A stretch of 64,000 nt of DNA. Source: Brachypodius melanocephalos. Taxonomy: Eukaryota > Chordata > Aves > Passeriformes > Pycnonotidae. The DNA lies in contig VZSR01000479.1 in the NCBI GenBank assembly GCA_013398615.1, forward strand, positions 1-64,000, read 5' to 3'. Shown here piece after piece: positions 13,297 to 25,569 of the stretch (position 1 is the first letter of the stretch; each line of letters begins with the position of its first letter). Made by a program: the position numbers and the translations under genes. The notes below the pieces were generated by a model. The model ran no database searches, was not told the DNA's origin, and saw nothing but the letters and a program-made list of their open reading frames with translations.

Positions 13297-16200
13297 GTAA
13301 TGCAGAAATGGTGTGTTCTCCAGGAAGAGTTTGTTTATGTTTCAGTTATTATCAATGCTTATCACTTTCCACAAGAAATTGATTTACTTTTAGATAAATA
13401 GAATGACAGCAGTGGTTATTGTCTTTGTCTTTAATATATTGGTTGCAGAGGCTGTGTGTAGCTTTCAAGGGGTTGGAATGGCAGGATGTTGCCTTGTCAA
13501 GTATATTTTGAGTGGCTTTTTTCTGGGTCACAGCCTTTGGGAGAGGAGGAGACATCCTTTCAGCTGTAAAGTCAAAGGGAATAAAAATGCACATAAACAC
13601 TTAAGGTGTGACCCTCAGGATGGATCGTGACACAGGGTCCTCCTTTAGTCCCCTTAACCCCTCCAAGTTACTTATCCAAGGTCTTTCCAGGTTCTAAGAA
13701 CTGCAAGCATGGGAATAAACTGCTAAAATCCCCCTTAGAATGGTCATTTATAGCTTGTTGATCAGGAATGCTGCAGGAGAGGAAGGTTTTAATGTCACAG
13801 TAAAACTCTACCAAAAATCAAGATGGAGCCTTTAACTGCTGGAATTTGAGCATGGGCTGAAGAAGTCTGGAGAGGTCAGGTCAAATGGACAGGAAAAAGC
13901 CTAGTTGCTTGTAAGTCCATAGGACTGACTGATTTTAATGCCTTTCCCTTCTCCCCTCCCTTAGTAAGGGGTCCATAAATAATTCATGTAAGTCCTGGGA
14001 ACATTCTATTTCACAATATTACTGGATAACTATGCCTTTTGCGGTTGATTCTGAGCTAAATAGATAATTTACTTTTAATAAGTTAACACTGAAAAGTTGA
14101 TGTGAAGCCTTAGTCTCAGAAGTCAGAAATTCCTTCAGTGGTTCTTGGAATGACCATGATGAAAATAAATGCCAACTCAAAAATTGGACATATATCCATT
14201 TGGTCCCAGTTCTGTGAATTCTGAGCACTTTATCAGTCTTTCCTGCTGTTAACAGTAGCTGAATATTGCAACTGATGCTGAGAAACTTGATTCATTTGCT
14301 CAGAAAAATAAAAGAATTCACATGACTTGTCCCATGCACTCAGTAGGCTCCTAAACGTCCTGGTGCCCCCAGGAGTGCCATTGTTGTGGTGCAGATCCTT
14401 GCATTGCAATGCAGATTCACCTTTTTTGTTTGCACCCAAATCAATGCTCAGAGGGATAGTGCAGGGCATTTCTGATGCTGTCTGCAGATAAAATGGAGCT
14501 TTATTGACTGCTTCACATAACTGAAATATCATTATGGGAGAGACAGGAGACACGGCTGGGCTCTTTCAGAAATTCCCTGGTCAGGTTGTCCCTGCCCTGA
14601 TCTCCCTCCCAGCCTGGGCACCAGCTCCATCTACCCCCTCTGCTTTTAGGCTTCTACACAACATTGAACAGAGGAACTTTGTTTAGCTTTTGCAAAGGCT
14701 TCATGTCTAAAGAAACCCCATAAATCTTATTTCTGTGAAAAATAGTGTTGATCCAGAAGCTTTTAAGGTTCAGTTGCTGTGATCTGGAGCTTAAAAATGC
14801 TATCACAGGAGGTACTCTTCTGGAACTAACAGTATAATTTATGAATTGTTATTAAACTTAGTTTTCATATTGAAAGGAACAAGAAACTGAACCCCAACAG
14901 CTTCAGAGTTCAAGCAATTGGGTAAAATATAAAAGATAATTTTAATATATAGTCTATGAATTTTTTTTCTGAAATTTTCTCACTCAGACCAAAACATACA
15001 CAGGTCAATTTGAAGAAAACATTTAGGAGCTGTCTGCCACATGCACTCTAGTGATGATTGCAGTGCTGGCAACTCCCATTTCATGGAAGGATCTGATCAA
15101 ATGGTCCTCCAAGGAGTGTGTTGCTGATGGCTCTGGGCACTGTCCTTGGATTCCAGCACTGATTTCTGGCTCTGCTCCTCTGCAGAAGAGTCATTTGCAA
15201 TTCTCTCTTCCTTCATCACCTTCAGCAGTCTCGCCAGTGCTCCAGAATTTTGGCTGTGCTTCATCTTAGTGTCCATTTGTTTTCTTGCAGTCTGTCACTT
15301 TAATGCATAGCAGTTAATAAAATAACAAAAATGTCAGAAAGAAAAATACAGTATGAGAGAAGTAGGTAGACTTCCCAGCAAAAATTAAAAAATGAACTCG
15401 AGCAGATTCTAAAACAAACACAACTGCCAGCAGAGAATTGAACAACTACCAGGAGCTGGGCAGTGGCATTGAGAGCTGAACTTTTTCCTTGGTTGTTTTT
15501 GGGAAGTGTATTTAAACCAGTCACATTAGAGGGAACTTTCTCACTTGGAGAGAGCACAGGGCAGGTGAAACACCAAAACACTTGGACTGATGGAAGTTGG
15601 GAAGATCCTAGATTTCTCTGAACTTTGTGTACTGTGGTTCCTCACAACTGGGACTTAGCAGATTTAGCGTTCGTCGATGCTAAATTAGCATTCGTAAATG
15701 CTTCCACTTTACTGATTTTTATATGTTTAAATCAAAGTTTGATCCATTTCAGTGTATAAGAACAAACTGAACAAATGCTTTAAGCAATTGAAATTGGCTT
15801 CGGTACTGTTACAAACTAAGCTAAGGGTTCAGTGGGTGTGGATGCTGAGGTTGGAGTTCATCTTTCCTTCACCCTTCAGGATATAATATTGCCAGTTAAT
15901 ACAGAGGTGTGTAGGCTGTGTCTCAAATGTAATGGAGAAGCAAGGTAGGTTAGGAAATTGCTTTGAGATAACCTGGAGGTCAACAGCAGTCTGGAATGTT
16001 TATTTTGGGGGGTCAGGAATTGTGATTTTTCAGGTACAGATGGAACCAGCAGTGCTGGTGATCCCCGGGTGGAGCTGTGGCTGCCACGGGTAACAGGTCC
16101 AAGGTTTAAACTTTTAAATAGAGCAGCAAGGGTATCCAGAGGGATTTAATCTTTCTGTATTATAAAGTTAAGTAAAATATCCCACATAGGAAGTGAAATC

Positions 16201-18787
16201 CTTGGTAGCTTTCAAAAGGATCCATGTCTGACAACTCTTCTGTGGTGTGCTGTAACTGCTTTTTGTGAGAGCTGACACACTGGCTATGCAGGAACCAAAC
16301 TTATTTTAGAAAAATTGCTGTATATGAATGACATCAACTCTGTCTTGCTGTGGAATGGATGTCTCAGTGACGTAATGGATGGAATGTAACAGCAAACAGA
16401 GAACAGGGAATTAGGAGCTTTTATGGTTTCTGTAAATACGTGAGCAATATTTTGAAAAGCCAGTTTAGTACTCCACTGACTATTGATGTTAGTAGCACTA
16501 TTTTAAATCATTCACTTTATTGAAGTAGAAAGTGACAAACCATTTGATTTTATATTGTGCAACAAAAAAGCATTATTATCTAATTTTCATCTCTTTTTAA
16601 ATTGTCCTGAAGTCAAATAGTTCAGTGTATGTGTGCTTGCACCATTCAATCTTATAATCCATTTGAGTTAAATAGAAAGTAAAAATGCTTTTATAAGACA
16701 TAGTTGTGATGATTGGAAGACCCTGAACTAGGGCCAATTTCTGTGGCTCAACTGAGGTTAAACATTGTGAAATAGTTAAGGCAGCAATTGATCAAATTTA
16801 ATTTAACTGAGACCTGTGCATATGGAAAGCACTGATGGTTTAAATGAGTGAAAAGGTTACAACTGAAAAGCTCTCATTGGCTGGAAGGTGCAAAATGAAG
16901 TTTGTATTTGGGAAAGGAAAAAAAAAGGAGAAAAACTTAACTTTCCAACCATTCTGTGAGGCAGGACTCTGCCAAACACTGGTTTCTCCCTGAACTGCAC
17001 AGGAGGTGCTGCATATCTTGAAGGTGCTTCAGATACAGTTTGGAGCAACTTGTGCAGAGATTTAATGTCTCTCACTGCTTTATTTAATATATAACAATGC
17101 TGCCATGGAAATTGGAAGCTCAGACTATTCACCTGGATGGAGGTTAAGGTGTTTGAAACCATCTTCAGCTCTAACTGCTATGTGTGCCAAGTTACAGGGA
17201 CAGAGAAGAAAACTTCTTGGTTTCCTTGTACCACCTGCTATGTGAGAAATAACAACTAATTTGCAATACTTCATTATTGTTGTTATTATTAATTTCAAGT
17301 TTAATTTTAATAGATGTTTATTAAACGGGATGATTCTTGTTGTATTATACATTCTTCATATTAAATATGTAAGCTCTATAAATAGTGGAAGCACTGAAGT
17401 GATTTTATAGAGATCAGCAGGGTTTTTTTGAGGTCTTCTCTGACACGGATCACTTTCCAGCTTTTTTTCCCCCCTTTTGAAGGCTGAAGTTGTTTGTTTC
17501 ATTCTGCCATGTCAGGATAGCTGTGGTTTGTGTGAGTCTTCTCATGCATGATGGGCAGAGTGTCATTCCAGCTGAGATAGAAATACTCATCCAGGATGAT
17601 TATTGCCATCTGGCAAGTTGTTAGTGTAGTGAGTGGATTATAAAATGTAGTTCAGAAGAAGTTTCAGAGGATTAATAAAAGTCTTTATCTTGGGATTTGG
17701 TGGACTGTGTTGAGTAAGTAGCTGGCAATTTCATTGTCAGGTCCAACATGGTGCTAAATGAAGTGTTTAAGTTATTAAAAAATTCATCAATGTCATTGTG
17801 TTTATTACCCAAAGGTTTTACTTATTCTCTTATTTTTGAGAGATCTTGGCTCTGGGCAGTGACAAAGTTTTGTGGCAATATTCCTTCAAGATCTGAGCCT
17901 TAAAGCTTCAAACAGACAGACACAATTCCATGTCAAACCAGTCTCAGGCTTTACTGAGACCATAATAGATGTCAGTGGTCACTAGAAAACTTTGAGATGA
18001 GCATGGCAATGTAAAACATTCCTAAAGAATACCCAAACTCAACATTTCTGATGGCAAAACAAGGTTCTGCTTAAGGGACAACAGATATTATTTCAACTAC
18101 CACAATTTCAGTGTTTTACAATACCCCCAGAAGAATCAACTACTTATCAAATGTTTTTTTATCCTCCAAAGATGAAAAATAACTTTGAAGTTGGGCCAGG
18201 AAAACACAACATTGATTTGTATAACATGTAGGTAAAATCTACATGGGTTAGCTGTGGTTTTGGACTTCATTTTCTCCAACTTGTATTCTACTTTTTCAGT
18301 GGGCTGTGAATGAACAGTTCCACTTGGGAGGTCTGCTTCCACCTCCTGTCTCTCAAAATTTAGGTAGGACTTTCTGACCTTTACATGCAAACACAAAATA
18401 AAATTGATAAAATATATGGCCACTTCAAATGCTGCCCCATTTTTATAATTTTCTCTTTGATAGTATAATATGTCTGTTGAATACAGAGAAAGAAGGAATT
18501 ATTGAACATTTATTACCACATTAATAATAAATAAAAATGTGTTATTTAGAGGCAGCTCAGTATTTTAAATAAAGGATTGAAAAAAACCTGATTAAGAGTT
18601 TGTTTTTACTGAATTCATAGTGGTATAACTGTAAAATCTTAAAGCATGTGGTCTTCAACTTTCAAACTGAAAAAAATCTAAATTAAATTAATCTGCCCTT
18701 ATGCTGTACTGATAAAAAAACCAACTAAATATCCAAAGCAAAAAACCCAAACAAACTGCAAACCAGAAACCTGAAGGTTGCTGTAGT

Positions 18788-18789
<2 letters not shown>

Positions 18790-18814
<25 letters not shown>
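18790..18814. repeat. (AT)n microsatellite
   Basis: About twelve uninterrupted TA/AT units are followed by GTATACATAT, in AT-rich intergenic sequence. Confidence 0.95.
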
Positions 18815-18819
<5 letters not shown>

Positions 18820-21800
18820 CATATTTAATAGCTAAAGTTAGGATGTTGTGTCATGTTCTCAAAACAAATAATAATTTTAATAATCAAATGACACTGTGCC
18901 TTTTTTCTGATTTTCTATTCCTAGACCCTTTCAGAGGTGTTAATTGTGTCTAAACGTTGTTCTCTAGTGATAAACAACTACTGGAAATGGTATTTCTCTA
19001 CTCATATTAGACTAATGTTTAGTCTATTGATTCTTGACATTAGTCAAGAATCTGTCACTGTAATGGCAGAAGGGAACTCCAGGCCCAGTGGTAATTCTCC
19101 ACCAGGCAAAGAAGGAACCCTTCTGATTTCTTGAAATAAACCCTTGTGTGTTTATCTTTGATACCTCTTTGTGTACCCAAGTTTGCCTCCCCTCAGGCTA
19201 CACTCCCACTCAGTGGATCCTATCTAAATCATATTTTGGTGCTTGTTCTGCCCTCTTTGGAGTGGTTCTAATTTCTCTCCTGAGCTTGACTGGGCTATAT
19301 TCAGGTTTGGGTAGGTGACTGTTCCAGCAGTAAGCTGGTTCCCTCACTGTCCTCTCAAGAGTATTATCTCAGGGTTTGTAATCCACTGTTGCCCCTAACT
19401 ATTGTCCTCTTATTTTGTCTGAATTTCTGATTAATGGTTTGCAGGAATCGGGACTCATAATTTCCTAATAGCCCCAAAATTCATTCAGACTATCTGGTTA
19501 GTTTTGAATGTTGGTATTGTTCTTTTCATTAATTCCAGATATTGTCAGTAGTGGGCTTATGAAGTATGTTTGATTACATATAATTGATTGGGTGAAAAGA
19601 AAAATAATTATTACCTTGAATAATATTGGAGCTATGTGGAGGTCCAAAATAAAGATACTTTGTTAGTGGAGGAAGAGGTACCCAGGTGAGTGTCAGGGGC
19701 TGTTGGCTTAATTGAACAAGGCCAAAGCCTTTAAGTTTTATGAAGAATCCATGGGAATTCCTATCCAAGGCAAGTTCTCCTTGATATCCTAAAATATCCT
19801 ATTCTCAAGGATATTTTGTGCCTTGGTAGCTTGTGGACTGTGACGCTCAGACTGAATCTTAGTAGCTTTTCCCCAATCTTCTTACAGTCTCTTTATTTCT
19901 AAAAATACTCTCTCTAAATGAAATGGTACTGCAAGAAAACTCATTTCTTGAAGTTTGCAGAGTTTTTGAAGCTCTATTCCACATATTTTCACTGAAGGAT
20001 GTGGAGTAGGTGCTTTCCAGTATTCTGGAATTTAGCTGCCATCCTGAGGGGTGAATTGTCACCATTGAGAGTGACACTGGCTTCTGAGGGTGACATGAAT
20101 TCTGAGTTTAGCAGGCTGGTTCCCTGACAGCTTTTCTCTCTGACAGGATTTCTGGAGTTCTGAAAAATATCCACACTTGCTTTGTTGTGGCTTGTACAGC
20201 TGTTTGTGATGAGGAAGAGACTTTTTTTTACTTCAAGCTAATGAATGAATTAGATCCTTAAAATGATTTTTAGCCTTGTTTAGTTTATGTCCTGAGGCCA
20301 CAGGAAGAAGTGCTTAGAAATCAATTTATTTGTTGCTGATTAGCCCACACCCTCAAGTGTAAGCAAAGTTCACCTATCTACAAGTTAGTTACTTAGCAAG
20401 TTACCCTGTATCCAATTATTCCCCCAATTTATTTTTCCCCTGTTGGAGGATTTAGGTGAGTTTTTCCCTCTCCCTCCTAAATTCTGAGAATATCGTGCTT
20501 GTACTTGTGATCCTGCTACAATGCCTTTTGGAAGAACTGATGTTTCCTTATCTTTGGGCAAGATTTCCAGTTTAGACAAACCATGTTTTCTCTCTATTAT
20601 CTCTTCAGGGGTTGAATTTGCCAGGCTCTCAGCCCTCACGGTGTGTCAGCCACTGACCCTCAGGTTTGGTGCTAACCCTTTATTTCTGTCTGGTTTTGCT
20701 GGTGACACAGCTGCCAACCTTGGCCACATTTCTGTGAAGTAGCTGTAATTTAGTCTACATAGATAAATCACCATTTAAAGAAAAACTCTTTTGAAGCTTT
20801 CAACTCTCTCTGATGGACTTTTTCCTCTAACATTCCAATTATCTCAAATAGACTAGAATTGTAAACATAAAAATAATCCTGACAGGTCAGAATTCCTGAT
20901 TCTCAGGAGTCTCTGTTGAGCAGGACAAATTTATTTCTAGGTTAAGATGACTTGAAAAAGAAAGTTTAGTGCAGCCCTTACTGTCTTGAGCTCCCTGGGC
21001 ATCCTTTCAGTTTTTTATTTAAAAAACCTGAACAACCAAGCACCCTGGATCTGTTACTTTGTTTTGCTTCTACCAATTTACAGAAATTCAAGAAGAATTT
21101 CAGTTACAGTGGCAACTTGGTAATAGCAAATGCATGGAATAATATTTTCAGATGCATTTGTTTCATTTATTAGCACATTTCAAATTGTGAAATGTATCAA
21201 AGAATGGAGTTAGTACAGAAAAGATGGCTAAATACTTCTGCTATACAGCAAGAACAGAAGCAAAAATATGAATTTATAGGGTCTCCATATCCTAAAGCGA
21301 GCATCAAACTAAAAATGTAAAAGAAGTTAGGAAAAGAAGAGGTGGTTGAAGACCAAGGAAATGGTTGCAACAAGCTGCCCTGGATCAGGGGAAAAGGAAG
21401 CAATTGGCAAGGGATCAAAGTTTCTCAGAATCTGTTAAACTGTCAAAAAACCCCAAAATAAATAGTGAGTGTGAATAGTTTCAGGGTTGAATATTTTGGG
21501 GTGCTTTCTTTTTACAGACTTTGATTTTATGTTTCTTCCAAGATAATAAATTTTCAAACTGTGCTGTTTTACAGCTACCTTTGGATCTAAGCTTCTTCTG
21601 TTTCTGGTGCAGAGTTGGGAAAAAATGGACTGTAATGTGCGTGTGCATCAGTTCTGAGAGACCAGAGATAAGCTGGGAATACCTTGGTAGGACTTTGTTC
21701 TTGTTCATGTCTTACACTGAAAAAGATTGTCCTTTTTTGGTTGGATCGATTTTGCTTGGGTTTTGTTTCTGAGCTGTTTTTTTCCCATCCCCATGGAACA

Positions 21801-23882
21801 CAAGTTTCCTGTAGCAGGCTTGGTGTAGCAGCTTATGAGCTCAAAACTGGATAAAACTGTTCTCAAAATGAGGCTCACAATTACAGCCAACAATAGGGAA
21901 ATAGAAAGCTTTGCAGCACTGGGTGATGAGTATTCATGACTTCAGAAACACAAGGAAGTCCTACACCTATTAGAATGTGAAATGGATTGATTGTTCACAA
22001 CATAATGTTAGAAAAACCCACCACACTGACCTCTGAATCAGCACTGAGTCTTATTTAGTAGCAATGCACTAGTTAAACTCTCAAGCAGGTAATTAACAGG
22101 AACTTTATTTTCCTGTTCACTGAAATCTAGGATGCTACCAGAGAAAAGAAATAAATTTGAGCTCAATTTTAGTCTTGTTTCAGTTGATAACTCAGTGTCT
22201 CAAAATTCGTTCTTGATTGTTTTAATCAAGGTTGCTTTTTTGATTTCTGCAGGAAATTGCTTTTGGTCCTGGTATTAAACTGTCAGTGATGTGCTGCTTT
22301 AGCACTTCATAAAGGAAGTAAACATTTGTCTTGTAATAAGTAGTGACGGTTTGTGAGTGCCAGCTGGCTCTTCTGGGCATTCCTCAGAATAGAAAGGGAG
22401 CTTGAAAGAAACAAATGACTTTTTTTTTTTCTCCTTTCCTTTCTCTTTACCCAAGATGTACCTGTAACACATCTATCAGTAATTAGAGGAATGTAATGAT
22501 CTGAGAACTTTGTCACTTTTCCTGACTGCTGAAGCTGACAAACATGTGAGGTATCTTAGAGTTATTCCCTGGTTGTGGAAGCAAGAGTGTATTGGCCAGT
22601 TATATTGAAATGTAAATGCTGAAACAGTTAAAAAGAAAACTTATTAATTGCACACAGAGGAAACATTTGGTGCAGGAGATGCTCAGCTGTCCGTGTTGGA
22701 TTATTTTGGATCATTGACCAAAATATGTGGAGTAAGGAGAGTAGAGTTTCTTGGAGGAGCTACAAATACTTTGTGCTACCGACAGTGTCTGAATTTGTGA
22801 CCGTCTGTTATCAATTAATGTTTCCCCAGTCCCTATGTATGGTCTTATTCCACAGCAAAAATGAGGGAACTTGTGCTCCCCACTGAGAACAGAGAGCAGG
22901 ATCTATCCTGCAGGGCTGCTCATGACTCTGGGAGGTTCCTCTGCTGAAAAATCTTTCTGCAGATGTGTCAGGTGGGATGTGGGGTGAAGGCAGTCTGTCC
23001 CCCAGGCAACTGCAGCAGCTGAGCATGGAAACAAAATGGTTTGAGTCAAGTGACGGGGGCAGACTCATCTGTGGGGGGCTGGTGGCACTCAGCAATCAGC
23101 TCTGTGTGCAGTGGGTGGTAGGGATGTGTTTTGTTGGCAGAAAGTTCAGGTCCTGCTGGAGAAGAGCCCAGTTCCAGTCCTTGCTCCAAAGCAGAGGTTA
23201 CAGGCACAGCACAGAGCGTGGGCTTGTGGTGGGGCAATGTCAGGCCCAAGTAAGGCACAGACACAAACCAAAATTCACCTTAGAACAGAACCAGCAGTAC
23301 CAAAGTGGCAGCTGTGGGGTCATGGTGTGATCAGGGGACCTGAAATCTGCATTGCTGGGCAATGCTCTTTCCCGTGCTTGTATCAGTTGTGTGAACTGTG
23401 TAATTTTTTTCTCAACAGATAATATGTAGCTGCAAACAAGTTTTCAGTCTTGCCTCAATCACACCTTTAAAAAGGCCTGTGATCAGCAAATGAAGCTGAA
23501 GTTTTCAGTGTCCCTTCAATTGTCACCTTTGGCACACTGTCACCACCTGCAGCCCCCCACTCTTCGACCATCTCTGGCCTGGAAGAAAGGAATTTTAGGC
23601 CTGCATTTCTGGAGCTTCTCTCATTACTGGAGCAGCATTACTTGGATGGAATACTTGGAGACACTGATTTATCATGTCACTATAGGAGCTGAATGACAGT
23701 CCACTATTGAAGCAATAGTTCTTGCTGTCACTTTCCTCTACAATCTGCTGGGATAATTTCTCATGTCCAGACTACTGCATAAACATTTTTGATGGGAACA
23801 TCCATCACTTATTGCTTGTTTAGGTGTTACTAGGTGTTACACTAAAACAAATAAATAAATAAAAAAGGCAAGCGATTTATCC

Positions 23883-23907
23883 TAGTAATTAATTAGTAAT
23901 TAATTAG
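23883..23907. repeat. 11-bp tandem duplication rich in TAATTA
   Basis: TAGTAATTAAT occurs twice in tandem, followed by TAG. The block contains overlapping TAATTA/ATTAAT cores of the kind bound by homeodomain proteins, though such motifs are also expected by chance in AT-rich DNA. Confidence 0.8.
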
Positions 23908-24328
23908 AATCTCCTTAAATATTAATATTGGAACTTTATTAAAGTTGGTGCATATCCTGGAATATGAGATATATATGGTAGTATGAATTTTACCAGCATT
24001 TTCCAGTCTATAATAATCCAACTGGTATTAATTTGAAGTTGAAATTTCATTCTATTTCAGCTTCAAAGTACAGTTTTAGGAGCCCTTTTTAGAGTTCCTG
24101 TAAGAAGTAATTCCATATGCAGTGTGTCTACATAAAGAACACCAGTGACTCTGTTAAATACTTAGATTGCATAAAGTGTCATCATTCATCCTGAAATTTG
24201 ATAAGCACACTGAGTGTTTTTCAGTGCAGGAAGGGACAGATATTTTTAAGGACTACTTAGCACAGTTTTACCTTGTGTGTTCTTCAAAAGCATCATGAAT
24301 GAATAAATTTTTTTCAGTAACACAAGAG

Positions 24329-24680
24329 TGTAGGGAATGTGGGCATGAGATCTGAGCTATCCTGGACTAGGACTCACATTCAGGCCTGTGTGGAGGTAGC
24401 CAAGATGTTGCGCAGTTAAAATTCCAATTAAGGTGTGCTTAGGTATTAGATAGATCAGCTGTAACTTTATTATGGGGGCTTCTTTAAGGGTGAAAATGTT
24501 TTAATTCTTTCTTGCACTGTATACCAATCAGAAAACACCTGCAACTATAAACTATTTGCACTGTATATAACCAGCCATTTTGTGATAATAAACGGAGAAC
24601 GCGTGAATAACCATATTGGTCAGATCTGCGTTGCTCTGTTCAGTTCTCATTTTTAAATAAGTGGGACCCTGGGCTTCTCA
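24329..24680 (+). mobile_element. Probable solo LTR of an endogenous retrovirus, ERV1-like
   Basis: A 352-bp segment starts with TG and ends with CA, and is flanked on both sides by AGAG (24325-24328 and 24681-24684), a 4-bp target-site duplication. In order it contains a CCAAT box (24524-24528), a TATA-like box TATATAA (24564-24570) and a polyadenylation signal AATAAA (24587-24592), so U3, R and U5 read on the + strand. No internal retroviral coding sequence is visible on either side, as expected for a solo LTR left by recombination. A 4-bp duplication fits class I elements. The exact ends rest on the TG/CA and AGAG match; the family is not identified. Confidence 0.6.
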
Positions 24681-25539
24681 AGAGTCATTATTTGTTAACA
24701 GGAATAAATGAGAATAGCATGAGCACTATTGCAGAAGGTTTTATTGTTAGGGTTTCTTCCCAAAATGAAAATTCTGCATTATCTCTTAAATATATGATGT
24801 TTACAATTTCTGATGCATCTGGAAGTAGTTAAGGGCTAAGACGTGAAAGATAAGCCAAGCTTTCCCTCCTTATTTCTTTTTAATAACAAAACCGAAGACA
24901 ACACAAACAGTTCCTTTTTAAACATTCCTTTTCCTGACTGGTTTTGAAGTAGCTGCTTTAGGGGGTGAGGCTGGATACCTTAGTGACTTAACTGGCTTCA
25001 AAAGGAAAGTCAGAATATTCTGACAAGTCTGTCCTCTCTACAGTAAATGTGTGAACCTTGTTCATCCTAGTGGTGAATGTTCTCTGTCTAGCCCAGTGAG
25101 GGTGTTTCTGGAATATTTCCCAGTCTTTCTGATGTGTTCGTGCGTTGTTCATAACAATTGTTTGAGATTTCACAGAGGTATTTAAGTCTTATCAGAAACC
25201 ATGCTTTTATTATGCCAAATACTTGTTTATGACTACAAGAAATTCACATTTGAAATTGGAGGTAAAAATTGGCAAGTCAGGAAGTCTAAGAAGATAAGCT
25301 GACAGACCTTGGCCAGATCCTGGAATATAAATTAACAGATCCAATTTCTGGTGGCCAGAATCAGTATGGACAGCTCTGTATACCAGGAGAGGAGAGAAGC
25401 AGGACTCTCTCAACTCTGATTAGTTGGTTCAGTTTAAGAGTCATATGGAAATGTCTTAATTTGACAGGAGAATAAGTGGACTAAAATAATCACAAGAGAG
25501 TGTCGGTTTGAGTTTGAAATTTCCAACACCTATGCTGCA

Positions 25540-25569
25540 AATTCAATGCCATTAAATTCAATGCCATTA
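25540..25569. repeat. 15-bp perfect tandem duplication
   Basis: AATTCAATGCCATTA is present twice in direct tandem with no mismatch, in intergenic sequence. Confidence 0.9.

Larger units (their letters stand above)
12701..24324. other. Intergenic AT-rich sequence, no supported gene
   Basis: The stretch contains the 63-A run, the (AT)n microsatellite, a pair of small hairpins at 19008-19052 and the TAATTA tandem block. No open frame here shows a known family or a coherent coding pattern. Confidence 0.7.

Noticed and set aside
13216..13401. A frame containing a long poly-lysine stretch
   Set aside because: The lysines are the translated 63-A run, so there is no evidence of coding.
16939..16961. 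TTTCCAACCATTCTGTGAG, resembling a CR1 3' tail
   Set aside because: Only about 18 bp resemble CR1 and the upstream sequence does not, so a chance match is as likely.
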